Source of the DNA: Oscillospiraceae bacterium
GTDB taxonomy: Bacteria > Bacillota > Clostridia > Oscillospirales > Oscillospiraceae
DNA length: 64,000 bases
Assembly (NCBI GenBank): GCA_020025305.1
Contig: JAHHSG010000001.1
Span: 62,001-126,000 of the forward strand
Direction: 5' to 3'
Shown: in pieces, positions 51,507 through 59,820 of the stretch
Layout of the letters: each line of letters starts with the position of its first letter
Position numbering within the stretch: position 1 is the first letter of the stretch
Notes under the pieces: generated by a model
The model's database searches: none
Told to the model about the DNA's origin: nothing
Seen by the model: only the letters and a program-made list of their open reading frames with translations
Translations under genes and position numbers: made by a program

Positions 51507-51598
51507 TGCAATCCCGGTAAGGCATTAAGAAGCCGCATGGCGGCTTTGAAGTGACTTCCAAAAGTTAGACAATTTTTCAGTTAAGAATTGTTTAAGCA

Positions 51599-51712
51599 AC
51601 CCAAAGGGCTTGCTGTCTGCGCAAAGCAGGCGGCAGGCCCTTTCCTTTTTGCCTTCCTTCGTTTGTTGTAGTCATCCCAATATGCAATCAGTTCCTGTTT
51701 GAAGTGTACCAT
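51599..51712 (-). pseudogene. Remnant of an IS3-family transposase C-terminus
   Basis: On the minus strand a frame reads FKQELIAYWDDYNKRR near 51695 followed by KAKRKG, resembling the YxxYYNxxRIKxKLKGLSPxxYR ending of IS3/IS150-type transposases. The rest of the transposase is absent and no clear inverted ends were found. It lies in a 540-base gene-free region (51507-52052) that otherwise holds several hairpins. Confidence 0.5.
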
Positions 51713-51884
51713 AGGAGGATCTGGAGTTGAAAATCCCGCCAAAAAGAGCGGGAGACGAGAATCGCCGGGAATCTTGACACAGGTGATACCCAGTTGCCAA
51801 AGTGCTTCACAAGGGAGCTGGCGCCCAACGCGGCGGCGCTGAACTAAAAAAGTAACGCACCGCAAAGGGCAATGCCCACAAAAT

Positions 51885-51923
51885 AAAAAACGGCAAGCAG
51901 GGACAAAAAAGCCTTGCTTGCCG
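51885..51923 (-). terminator. Terminator downstream of the cysteine desulfidase family gene
   Basis: A 12-bp stem (51891-51902 with 51912-51923, one G-U pair), nine-base loop, followed on the minus strand by T6. A second hairpin TACCCC/GGGGTA (51971-51976 with 51984-51989) lies between it and the gene. Confidence 0.82.
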
Positions 51924-52052
51924 CTTATTTTATAGAAAAAAAGATGCAGTCCCGTCAGGTCAAGTCATCGTACCCCTTCTTCTGGGGTAGGGCGGCCTAG
52001 CTCTTTTTTTGGGAGTCTATATGGCAACAAGTCCTTCCTTCCAAAAGGAGAT

Positions 52053-53315
52053 TTACTTACCGATCATCATGTTCAGAATTTCCACATCGGTATCCTTCAT
52101 GCCTTGGCGGCCCAGACGACCAAAGTTGCGGATCGTCTGTTCGTAATCCTCTTCCACCAGACCTTCACCAAAAGGAAATACCTGATCCTGACTGGCCATC
52201 TCAAAACCCAGAATGCCTGCCTTAACTGCGGTGGCAATCTTGGCGGCACAGGAGGCCTTTGCGCCATCACAGACCACACCGCCTACATTGCCCAGGGCAT
52301 TGATCAGTGTGCGGCCAATGAGGTCATAATCCTTTTTGTGGAGGTATGCAATGCCGCAGCCTGCCGCGGCCCCGGCGCAGATTGCGCCGCAGTAGGCCGA
52401 GAGGTTGCCGATGTAGAACTTCTGGTGCAGGGCAACCAGATCCGTCAGTACCAATGCCCGGCAGAGCTCTTCGTGACTTTTGCCAAGAGCCTCGGCGTAA
52501 GTCACCACAGGCATGGTGCAGGTAATGCCTTGATTGCCGCTGCCGGAGTTGATGACAACAGGCAGAGCGCAGCCGTTCATTCGGGCGTCAGAACCAGCAG
52601 CTGCGCGGGCGGCGGCCTGCGTACCTAGGCTGTTGTCGCTCTTGAGGAGGATGCGGCCGACTTGAGAGCCCCAGGCATTATCGAGCCCCTCTTTGGAAAT
52701 AGCAGCGTTGCAGCTGATCTGACGGTTCAGATACGTTTCTACGTCCTCGATTTTGACAGTGTTGGAAAACTCCAGAATGTCCTTCAGATTCAGCTGGGAC
52801 TTATCGCCGTTGTCCTGAGTAGGGATGTCCTCGGCCTCCAACAGAACCTCGCCATTTTTCTCCACGCGGGAAATGTGGTTGTGCTTGGTCTTGACCTCTA
52901 CGGCAGCCGTCTCACTACCGGCGCGCACCTCAATGCGGATAAAGAGGTTCTCCACACCCTCTTCCAGCTCGCAGACGCAGAGCTTTTTGGCGTTCAGTGC
53001 GCGAACCTGTTCAACAGTCTCCGGACTCACCCGGCTGATGACCTCCAGCTCCAGGCTGGCATCTCCTGCCAGAGCGCCCAGAATGGCGGCAACCTCTACG
53101 CCCTTCTGTCCACCGGCGTTGGGGACGTTGACGCCCTTGACGTTTTTAATAATATTTCCGCTGCAGCGGGCCACCATGTGTTCTGGCATAGCTCCCAGGA
53201 CCTCGCGCGCCTTGGCGGCAGCAAAGGCAATGGCGATAGGCTCTGTGCAGCCCATCGCGGGGATCAGTTCGCTTTTCAGAATCTTCAGGTAGTTATCATA
53301 TCTCTGCTGTTCCAT
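52053..53315 (-). CDS. L-cysteine desulfidase family protein (serine dehydratase alpha-like)
   Basis: A 420-residue protein of the UPF0597/CyuA type, whose members use a [4Fe-4S] cluster to release sulfide, ammonia and pyruvate from L-cysteine. Segments: IPAMGCTEPIAIAFAAAKA at the start (first cluster cysteine at 23), GNIIKNVKGVNVPN, INSGSGNQGITCTMPVV near residue 255, YCGAICAGAAAGCGIAYL near 305 and GGVVCDGAKASCAAKIA near 345. GGAGG lies about 12 bases before the ATG. A terminator-like hairpin directly upstream separates it from the hydrolase gene, suggesting reduced or regulated read-through. Confidence 0.88.
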   Translation of the reverse strand: MEQQRYDNYLKILKSELIPAMGCTEPIAIAFAAAKAREVLGAMPEHMVARCSGNIIKNVKGVNVPNAGGQKGVEVAAILGALAGDASLELEVISRVSPETVEQVRALNAKKLCVCELEEGVENLFIRIEVRAGSETAAVEVKTKHNHISRVEKNGEVLLEAEDIPTQDNGDKSQLNLKDILEFSNTVKIEDVETYLNRQISCNAAISKEGLDNAWGSQVGRILLKSDNSLGTQAAARAAAGSDARMNGCALPVVINSGSGNQGITCTMPVVTYAEALGKSHEELCRALVLTDLVALHQKFYIGNLSAYCGAICAGAAAGCGIAYLHKKDYDLIGRTLINALGNVGGVVCDGAKASCAAKIATAVKAGILGFEMASQDQVFPFGEGLVEEDYEQTIRNFGRLGRQGMKDTDVEILNMMIGK

Positions 53316-53335
53316 AGGTATTTATTTTCCTCCGT

Positions 53336-53374
53336 AAAAAAGGGGAGACAACTACAACTGCAGTTGTCTCCCCT
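53336..53374 (-). terminator. Terminator or attenuator before the cysteine desulfidase family gene
   Basis: A 13-bp perfect stem (53341-53353 with 53362-53374), eight-base loop, then T6 on the minus strand (53341-53336). It ends 20 bases before the ATG at 53315, overlapping the space where that gene's ribosome-binding site begins. Confidence 0.88.
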
Positions 53375-53389
53375 GTGGTTGTTTGTCGC

Positions 53390-53893
53390 TTATTTCTTCT
53401 TCATGAACTTGATCTGGCAAGTGGGGCAGCCATCAGCGATGGTATCACGCAGCTCAAAGTCAAAGCCCATTGCCTTGGCAATGTTGCGATCGCCGTCCAT
53501 AGCGATATCGCAGAGCTTGGCGCACATAGCATCATCGAAGCCCAGATCCTGCCATGCCTTTAGCAGGGGGCAGTGATGGAACTCCATCTCCAGCACGTCG
53601 TCGGTTTTTTCCTTCACATCGACCTCAAAGGACTTCACCAGAGTGTCAGAGAACATGGTGTCAAAGAAGCTGGCGCAGCTGGTGGGATCAGGACAGCGAT
53701 TCTTCAGATCGGTACCCTGGGTGCGGCCAGTCTCGGTGATAGCCTTGCGGATGAACTCCTCGACCTCAGCAGCCTTACCTGCTTCAGCGGCATATTTGTA
53801 GGTCAGACCGGTCCAGGTAGCTCTGTGGTTGATGGCACCGCGCTGAATATCGACCTTCTCGTCGTCCTTAATGGTAATTTTGTTGTCGATCAT
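53390..53893 (-). CDS. L-2-amino-thiazoline-4-carboxylic acid hydrolase family protein
   Basis: A 167-residue protein resembling the ATC hydrolase family: FHHCPLLKAWQDLGF near residue 105, LCDIAMDGDRNIAKAMGFDF, and the closing ADGCPTCQIKF. In Pseudomonas the hydrolase opens L-2-amino-thiazoline-4-carboxylate on the way to L-cysteine. Clostridial relatives are numerous and mostly untested. The ATG at 53893 is eight bases after AGGAGG; 17 further upstream codons have no such site. It is followed by the hairpin and then the cysteine desulfidase gene, a fitting downstream step. Confidence 0.8.
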   Translation of the reverse strand: MIDNKITIKDDEKVDIQRGAINHRATWTGLTYKYAAEAGKAAEVEEFIRKAITETGRTQGTDLKNRCPDPTSCASFFDTMFSDTLVKSFEVDVKEKTDDVLEMEFHHCPLLKAWQDLGFDDAMCAKLCDIAMDGDRNIAKAMGFDFELRDTIADGCPTCQIKFMKKK

Positions 53894-53940
53894 GATATGA
53901 TCCTCCTCGTAATTTATTTTTCTTTTGAGAACCACCAGGC

Positions 53941-54732
53941 TCAAGCCTGCTGCTTCAATTTATCGTAGGCGTAGGTGGGGTTTAAGGTCATGCTTCTGCC
54001 GCCGGAGACCTCAATGGTGGTAGCAGTCATGTAGCTGGCTGCATCGCTAGCCAGAAAAACAATGGGCCGAGCAATCTCGCTGGGGTCGGCCATGCGGTGA
54101 AGCAGAGTGGCAGAAGCGTTGCGATCCAGCTCCTCCTGACTAATCTTACTCTTGGTCAGCGGAGTGACGGTAAAACCAGGCATCACGCAGGTGACTCGCA
54201 CGTTGTGGGCGCAGTATTCACCGGCAAACGTGTTGGTCAGATTGTTGATGGCAGATTTTAGGGGACCGTACAGTGTACTTCTTCCTGCGGAGGAACAGCG
54301 GGCGGCCAGAGAGCTGACGTTGACAATGGCACCGCCGTGGTCCTTCATGTAGCGGAACGCTGCCTGGCAGCCGTAAATGACGGACTTGAAGCAGACGCCG
54401 GTCATAAAATCAATTTCCTCGTCGTCGTACTCTTCGCCCTTCTTGAAGCCGGTGGAACCGACATTGTTCACCCACACATCCAAGCTGCCAAACTTCTCGT
54501 AGACATGCTGTGCAAAGGCGTATGTTTCTTCAGCGGAGGAAACATCCAGAGCCTCGTAGTACACCTCACCCAGCTGTGCCAGCTGGGTAGCTGCCTCTTT
54601 CAGCTCGTCTTCGTGTCGGGAGCAAATCGCAACCTTGGCACCTTCCCGCAGAAATGCCTCTGCAGTAGCAAAGCCGATGCCTTTGCTGCCGCCGGTAACA
54701 ACGACAGCCTTTCCTGATAAACCTAAATCCAT
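53941..54732 (-). CDS. SDR family oxidoreductase
   Basis: A 263-residue classical short-chain dehydrogenase: VVVTGGSKGIGFATAEAF at residues 10-27, NNVGS near 89, catalytic serine in NVSSLAA, and YGPLK (Tyr and Lys of the YxxxK motif) near 155. The C-terminal FLASDAASYMTATTIEVSGG is typical. AAAGGAG lies before the ATG. It sits between a transporter gene and the thiazoline hydrolase gene, so it may act on the transported compound; its substrate is unknown. Confidence 0.9.
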   Translation of the reverse strand: MDLGLSGKAVVVTGGSKGIGFATAEAFLREGAKVAICSRHEDELKEAATQLAQLGEVYYEALDVSSAEETYAFAQHVYEKFGSLDVWVNNVGSTGFKKGEEYDDEEIDFMTGVCFKSVIYGCQAAFRYMKDHGGAIVNVSSLAARCSSAGRSTLYGPLKSAINNLTNTFAGEYCAHNVRVTCVMPGFTVTPLTKSKISQEELDRNASATLLHRMADPSEIARPIVFLASDAASYMTATTIEVSGGRSMTLNPTYAYDKLKQQA

Positions 54733-54804
54733 AATGACTCCTTTCGTGGTGCTTGTAACAGATGCAGAGAAGGCTCGGCATCCGACCGATGGATGGATAC
54801 AGTA

Positions 54805-56100
54805 TCAGAAGAAGAGACTCATCACAACGCCGGCAATAATGACAGAGCCGGAAGTGGCACTGACAAAGCCGGACACCAAAGTTTTGGGAAGCATATGCTG
54901 CTCCAGAATCTGATACTCTTCCTCAGAGTTGGCGCAGACTTTGGCAGCCTCAACGCTGAGGGTGTAGCTGGCGGGGAAGCCACCGGCGATAGAACCCAGG
55001 CCCAGGGCGAAGGACATGGGCACACTCAAGCCCAGCTTCTTGCCCAGAGGGATAGACAAAATAGCAATGCCGATGGTGGACAGAATAATCAGGACAGCGA
55101 AGTCCTTAATGAGCTGAACAACGGTGTCGGGGGTGCAGGCACTGAGCTGAGAGAACACGAACATCATGATGATGGCGTAAACAAAGCCCATGCTGCGGGA
55201 ACGAACCAGAACGTCCTTGTCGATAAAGCCCATAGCTGCGGCAAACACGCCCAGCAGAAGTGCCCACACGAACTTGGAGACATTGCCGCCGGTGAGCGTA
55301 TCCAGATAGCCGGACATCACAGCGAGCACGGCCATAGTGACCAGATGGGTAAAGTCGCTCTTGTACTTTTCGGGCAAAGCGGGGAATACCTTCATCTTGG
55401 CCTCAAAGGCACCGATCTTGTCTGCGGACTTGCTGCTGCTTTCCGCTACATACTCACCCTTGCGGAACTGCTCCAGAACTCTGCGGCCCTCGCGCTTGAG
55501 GCAGATACTGGTGAGGGGATAGCCCACGAAGCCCTGCAGAACATACACAGCCATCGCCAGAACTGCCAGACGCTCAGTGGGTGCCACGCTCTGCATCATC
55601 ATAGCAGCCACAAATCCACCCGTCAGAGGAGGGGCAGCCACCGCAGCGGTCTCCTTGCCAAGAACCACAGTGCCCAGAGTGAGAACGATCAACAGGATGC
55701 CCAGCATACCCGCCAGAGTGATCAGCACAGTTTTCCACTGCTCCACCAGCTCCCGGAGGTTGAGCATCGTGCCCAGATGCACGACCATCATCATCACCAG
55801 GAACGTGGGGAGGTTGGCAGCAATGCCAGCCTGCTGAAGAATATCAGTGGGGAAAATTGTCCAGAATCCGATCACAAACAAAACTGCTGTGATGAACATG
55901 GAGGGGACAAATGCTTTGGTTGCGGTGGAGATGACCTCACCGATTGCAACCAGAAGCATCATGGTGAGGAATGCGGTCTGCACGTCCCAGCTTGCTTCAC
56001 CAATTGCAATTTTGTACAAACCGAAGTAGCCGTAGGCGCCGACCATCAGTGCGATCAGCAGATAGCCGATCCAGGTTTTTGCGGATTTTTTTTGGCCCAT
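54805..56100 (-). CDS. Polytopic membrane protein, probable transporter
   Basis: A 431-residue protein with about ten to twelve hydrophobic segments, a cytoplasmic loop near residues 220-250 (RRVLEQFRKGEYVAESSSK), and Gly-rich half-repeats (APPLTGGFVAAMMMQSVAP in the first half, ALGLGSIAGGFPASYTLS in the second) that suggest an inverted-repeat secondary carrier like the GltS or 2-hydroxycarboxylate groups. I cannot name the family with confidence. The ATG at 56100 follows AAAGGATG; the 21-codon upstream extension overlaps the promoter. First gene of the minus-strand module. Confidence 0.72.
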   Translation of the reverse strand: MGQKKSAKTWIGYLLIALMVGAYGYFGLYKIAIGEASWDVQTAFLTMMLLVAIGEVISTATKAFVPSMFITAVLFVIGFWTIFPTDILQQAGIAANLPTFLVMMMVVHLGTMLNLRELVEQWKTVLITLAGMLGILLIVLTLGTVVLGKETAAVAAPPLTGGFVAAMMMQSVAPTERLAVLAMAVYVLQGFVGYPLTSICLKREGRRVLEQFRKGEYVAESSSKSADKIGAFEAKMKVFPALPEKYKSDFTHLVTMAVLAVMSGYLDTLTGGNVSKFVWALLLGVFAAAMGFIDKDVLVRSRSMGFVYAIIMMFVFSQLSACTPDTVVQLIKDFAVLIILSTIGIAILSIPLGKKLGLSVPMSFALGLGSIAGGFPASYTLSVEAAKVCANSEEEYQILEQHMLPKTLVSGFVSATSGSVIIAGVVMSLFF

Positions 56101-56129
56101 TTGAAAACCATCCTTTCTCTCTTTTGTTG

Positions 56130-56146
56130 CTGTGATCATATCACAG
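56130..56146. promoter_or_regulatory. Palindromic operator candidate
   Basis: CTGTGAT-CAT-ATCACAG, a perfect 7-3-7 inverted repeat overlapping the -10 box of the minus-strand module and facing a divergent GntR-type gene. It is a natural binding site for that regulator; the assignment is inference. Confidence 0.55.
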
Positions 56147-56163
56147 TGGAGCGGTCGGCGCAA
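56135..56163 (-). promoter_or_regulatory. Promoter of the transporter-SDR-hydrolase module
   Basis: On the minus strand TTGCGC (56163-56158) and TATGAT (56140-56135), 17-base spacer. Confidence 0.68.
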
Positions 56164-56239
56164 GAGGGAATTGTGATTTTCGTCATTATACGAAAAAAGA
56201 AGTGCTGTTTATTGTTGGTTTTAAACAGACTTATCTTTC

Positions 56240-56268
56240 TTGGCTTTGGTGGTAAATCGTGGTATACT
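56240..56268 (+). promoter_or_regulatory. Promoter of the GntR-type regulator gene
   Basis: TTGGCT (56240-56245) and TATACT (56263-56268) with 17-base spacing. Confidence 0.68.
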
Positions 56269-56385
56269 GTAACTAATGAAGTTTCACTTTCACTTATGTC
56301 TACTGTAATATTATCAGTTTTGGCTCTTTGATTGGAATCAACTGGAAAGTAAAAATAGAACACAAATCTAGAAAGGTACAACCAA

Positions 56386-57075
56386 ATGGAAAGAACGCCG
56401 AAAGAAAGTATCAGAACCCGTGTATACCAACTGATTTTGCGGGATATTATGCAGGGAACCTTCCCAATTAACGAATATCTGACAGAAAAAAACCTGATGG
56501 AAAAGTACCATGTGAGCCGTGCTCCGCTGCGAGAGGCCTTGATGCAGCTGCGCAGCGACTGCATCATTGACAGCATCCCCCGGCACGGCTACCGCATCCA
56601 TACGCCGGATCACCGGGAGCTGTGCGACAGCATTGAGCTGCGTTCTGTGCTGGAGTGCACATATCTGGAGCGTTACGCTCCAATGATCACTGCTGATGAT
56701 ATCACAGAATTGCGGGAACTCTGCACAGCGTATAACCAGATTGAGAACCGAGAGGACCAGTTTGCCAACTACTGGAAGATCAATGCCACCTTCCATATCA
56801 AACTCTTTTCCTGCTACGGAAATCGGGTGGCCCTTCAAATGCTCACCGACCTGCTTAACCAGCAGTTTATCTACTTCGTGGAGGTTATGAAGAATAAATA
56901 TCTGCCCCCGGATATGCACTGCGCCATGCTGGACTATATCGAAAAGGGAGAGATTGGAACGGCAATCACCCTGCTCCGGGCAGATATTGAGAAGATACCC
57001 TCCCATGATGCCCTTCAAAAAGACAGAAAGGGCTGTGCAGTAGACGCTGAACGCTACAAGTTCAGTTTTTGCTGA
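56386..57075 (+). CDS. GntR family transcriptional regulator (FCD domain)
   Basis: A 229-residue regulator. The winged-helix DNA-binding part covers residues 10-75 (RVYQLILRDIMQGTFPINEYLTEK-like start, then EKYHVSRAPLREALMQL recognition region and RHGYRI wing). The C-terminal FCD all-helical domain follows (ELRSVLE, FHIKLFSCYGN), usually binding a small acid via a metal. AAAGGT lies before the ATG. Divergent orientation to the thiazoline/cysteine module and the palindrome at 56130-56146 suggest it controls that module. Confidence 0.9.
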   Translation: MERTPKESIRTRVYQLILRDIMQGTFPINEYLTEKNLMEKYHVSRAPLREALMQLRSDCIIDSIPRHGYRIHTPDHRELCDSIELRSVLECTYLERYAPMITADDITELRELCTAYNQIENREDQFANYWKINATFHIKLFSCYGNRVALQMLTDLLNQQFIYFVEVMKNKYLPPDMHCAMLDYIEKGEIGTAITLLRADIEKIPSHDALQKDRKGCAVDAERYKFSFC

Positions 57076-57439
57076 CAGTCAGCGTACACAGAGGAACATC
57101 TCTATCAAGCAAGAGGTACAGGCGCTCAACCGGCAGTTCGACTACGCCCCGATCCTCCTGAAGGGAAAGCCGCATCCTTCGATCATCCTATGGATGAAAG
57201 AAGCATCCGTTCTGTGTTTTAGATCATCACTGCGGCCAGTTTGGCATCTGTGGATAGGGATTTTTTGTGATGTTGAGGGACGGACTGCTGAATCAAAATT
57301 TCCTTTGTTGCAACTTTTCCTCAAATATACAAAAACACTAGGAGCTTCAAAGTAAGGTTAGGATGAACTGAAAGTTTCTCAAAACCGATCAACTTGTTCT
57401 GACACATTGCAAAATTAAGAATCGGCCTTTAGACACACA
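57076..57439. other. Gene-poor spacer
   Basis: 364 bases between the regulator and the terminator at 57440. One plus-strand frame stays open from 57074 to 57355 but has no start codon with a ribosome-binding site and no family resemblance. Nothing else convincing was found. Confidence 0.5.
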
Positions 57440-57467
57440 AAACCGCCCCCATTTGGGGGCGGTTTTG
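57440..57467. terminator. Bidirectional terminator downstream of hemL
   Basis: Perfect 12-bp stem AAAACCGCCCCC/GGGGGCGGTTTT (57440-57451 with 57456-57467), loop ATTT. It ends the minus-strand hem operon and can stop plus-strand read-through. Confidence 0.92.
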
Positions 57468-57544
57468 CTCTGTCAAAAAGGATAGGTGCAGACAAAGAAA
57501 TCAACACGGGTGTATACAGCGTTGGGAGATTTCAGGGAATAGAC

Positions 57545-58834
57545 TTAGTGCAGTGAAAGCTGGGCGAAGACTTCCCGGGCGGCGTTGACTGTGGTGCGGA
57601 TGTCATCGTCCGTGTGCCGGTAGGAGACAAACATGGCTTCGAACTGGGCGGGTGCCAGATAGATGCCCCGGGCCAGCATACCACCGAAGTAGGCGGCATA
57701 CTTCTGCAGGTCGCTATGGGCGGCGCCCTGAAAAGATTCCACGCACTCGGGGGTAAAGAAGGGGGCCAGAAGACTGCCTGCCTGGTTGATACGAACCGGT
57801 GCGCCGGTGTCTGCGGCGGCCTGGCGCATCCCATCGGCCAGGTCCCGGGCACGGGAAGCAATGGCAGTGTAGACCTCCGGGTGCTCATTGAGGTAGGTCA
57901 GCTGGGCCAGGCCGGCAGCCATGGCCACAGGATTGCCCGCCAGGGTACCTGCCTGGTAGACACTGCCGCAGGGAGCCACATGCTCCATCAGTTCCCGGCT
58001 GGCTGCGTAGGCACCCACGGGCATACCGCCGCCGATGATCTTGCCGAAGGTGACGATATCGGCCCGGACACCGAAGAACTCCTGGGCACCGCCCCGGCTG
58101 AGGCGGAAGCCGGTGATGACCTCGTCAAAGATGAGGAGGGCACCCTCTTTATCGCAGATAGTGCGCAGGCCCTCCAGAAAGCCAGGATTGGGAGCCACCA
58201 CGCCCATATTGGCAGCCACGGGTTCCACGATGATACAGGCGATCTGGCCGGGGTGTTCATCGAAGAGCTGCTGAACGCTGGCAAGATCGTTATACTGAGC
58301 CGTCAGCGTGTCCTTGGCGGTGTCGGCGGGGACACCGGCAGAGGAGGGACAGCCACCGGCCATGGCGGAGGAGCCGGCCTTCACCAGCATACTGTCACTG
58401 TGGCCATGGTAGCAGCCCTCAAACTTGATCACCTTATCCCGGCCGGTGGCACCACGGGCCAGCCGGAGGGCGGACATCACCGCCTCGGTGCCGGAGTTGA
58501 CCATACGGACCATTTCAATGTTGGGGACCATCTGGATCATCAGCTCGGCAATGTCCACCTCCCGCTCTGTGGGAGCGCCGAAGGAAAGCCCGTCGCAGAC
58601 GGCCTTCTCCACTGCCTCACGGATGACGGGGTGGTTGTGACCCAGGATCATAGGTCCCCAGGAGCAGACAAAGTCAATGTAGCGTCTGCCGTCGGCGTCA
58701 TAGATGTAGGCACCGTCAGCCCGGGCAATGAAACGGGGTGTTAGTCCCACAGCCCGGTAGGCTCGGACTGGGCTGTTGACGCCGCCGGGAAGAACCTGTT
58801 TGGCCCGGGCGAAAAGCTGTTCAGATTGACTCAT
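57545..58834 (-). CDS. hemL: Glutamate-1-semialdehyde 2,1-aminomutase
   Basis: PLP enzyme that makes 5-aminolevulinate from glutamate-1-semialdehyde, the HemA product. The 429-residue protein has LPGGVNSPVRAYRAVG, FVCSWGPMILGHNHP, EGCYHGHSD, LIFDEVITGFR near residue 240, and the PLP lysine in VTFGKIIGGGMPVGAY near 265. An ATG at 58834 is preferred for spacing from AAAGGTG; one two codons earlier (58840) overlaps the hemB stop and is the alternative. Last gene of the operon. Confidence 0.96.
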   Translation of the reverse strand: MSQSEQLFARAKQVLPGGVNSPVRAYRAVGLTPRFIARADGAYIYDADGRRYIDFVCSWGPMILGHNHPVIREAVEKAVCDGLSFGAPTEREVDIAELMIQMVPNIEMVRMVNSGTEAVMSALRLARGATGRDKVIKFEGCYHGHSDSMLVKAGSSAMAGGCPSSAGVPADTAKDTLTAQYNDLASVQQLFDEHPGQIACIIVEPVAANMGVVAPNPGFLEGLRTICDKEGALLIFDEVITGFRLSRGGAQEFFGVRADIVTFGKIIGGGMPVGAYAASRELMEHVAPCGSVYQAGTLAGNPVAMAAGLAQLTYLNEHPEVYTAIASRARDLADGMRQAAADTGAPVRINQAGSLLAPFFTPECVESFQGAAHSDLQKYAAYFGGMLARGIYLAPAQFEAMFVSYRHTDDDIRTTVNAAREVFAQLSLH

Positions 58835-58836
58835 AA

Positions 58837-59817
58837 TCATAGCTCACCTTTCTGCATGGCCTTGGCCAGTTCTTTGGCATAGTAAGTAATGAGAATATTG
58901 GCGCCGGCCCGGAAGACACTGAGTGCAGATTCACACATAATACGGTGTTCATCCACCAAGCCCGCCTGCGCGGCTGCCTTGATCATCGCATATTCGCCGG
59001 ATACAGAGTAGGCCGCCATAGGCACATCGAAAGCATCAGCACATTCACGGATGACATCTAGGTAAGAAAGTGCCGGCTTGACCATGATGATGTCGGCGCC
59101 CTCCTGCACATCCAGGGCACACTCCTTCAAGGCCTCCTTGCGGTTGTGGGGGTCCATCTGGTAGCCCTTACGATCCCCAAAGGAGGGGGCGGAACCTGCG
59201 GCAGAGCGGAAGGGCCCGTAGAAGGCGGAGGCATACTTGGCGGAATAGGCCATGATGGGGGTGTTGGTAAAGCCGGCAGTGTCCAGTGCCTTCCGGATGG
59301 CGGCTACCCGGCCATCCATCATGTCCGAGGGGGCGACCATATCGGCACCGGCCTCGGCGTGGGACAGAGCTACTTTGCACAGCAGCTCCAATGTAGCATC
59401 GTTGTCTACGGCATGGTCACACAGGGCGCCGCAGTGGCCGTGGTCCGTATACTCGCACATACATACGTCGGTGATGACATAGAAAGCAGGGTACATGGCC
59501 TTGATGGCCTTAATGGCCTGCTGTACCACACCGTTTTTGTCCCAGGCGGAGCTGCCCAGGGCGTCCTTGTGAGCGGGGATACCGAAGAGCATACAGCGAC
59601 TTACCCCGGCCTCCTGGCATTCCCGGACAGCGGCGGTGACGCAGTCCAGGCCATATCGGTACTGACCGGGCAGAGAGTCGATGGGGCATCTGCCGGTGAG
59701 GGTCTCATCCACAAAAATGGGGTAGATCAGGCTGTCGGCCGAGACCCGGGTTTCCCAACACATACGCCGTATGTTTTCGCCGGAGCGAAGGCGGCGGGGA
59801 CGGTAAGTGAGTTCCAT
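58837..59817 (-). CDS. hemB: Porphobilinogen synthase
   Basis: Joins two 5-aminolevulinates to porphobilinogen. The 326-residue protein has the zinc-cysteine region DVCMCEYTDHGHCG near residue 117, the first lysine in AYSAKYASAFYGPFR near 195, and the Schiff-base lysine in IMVKPALSYLDVI near 248. The cysteine-rich site indicates a zinc-dependent form. It lies three bases after cobA/hemD and touches hemL. Confidence 0.97.
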   Translation of the reverse strand: MELTYRPRRLRSGENIRRMCWETRVSADSLIYPIFVDETLTGRCPIDSLPGQYRYGLDCVTAAVRECQEAGVSRCMLFGIPAHKDALGSSAWDKNGVVQQAIKAIKAMYPAFYVITDVCMCEYTDHGHCGALCDHAVDNDATLELLCKVALSHAEAGADMVAPSDMMDGRVAAIRKALDTAGFTNTPIMAYSAKYASAFYGPFRSAAGSAPSFGDRKGYQMDPHNRKEALKECALDVQEGADIIMVKPALSYLDVIRECADAFDVPMAAYSVSGEYAMIKAAAQAGLVDEHRIMCESALSVFRAGANILITYYAKELAKAMQKGEL

Positions 59818-59820
59818 TGT

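Noticed and set aside
54793..56331. 512-codon His/Gln-rich plus-strand frame opposite the transporter gene
   Set aside because: Its His and Gln richness is the complement of hydrophobic codons in the membrane protein; the minus-strand gene has a promoter, ribosome-binding site and operon context.
57074..57355. 93-codon open frame after the GntR-type regulator
   Set aside because: No start codon with a ribosome-binding site and no recognisable domain; kept only as an unexplained spacer.
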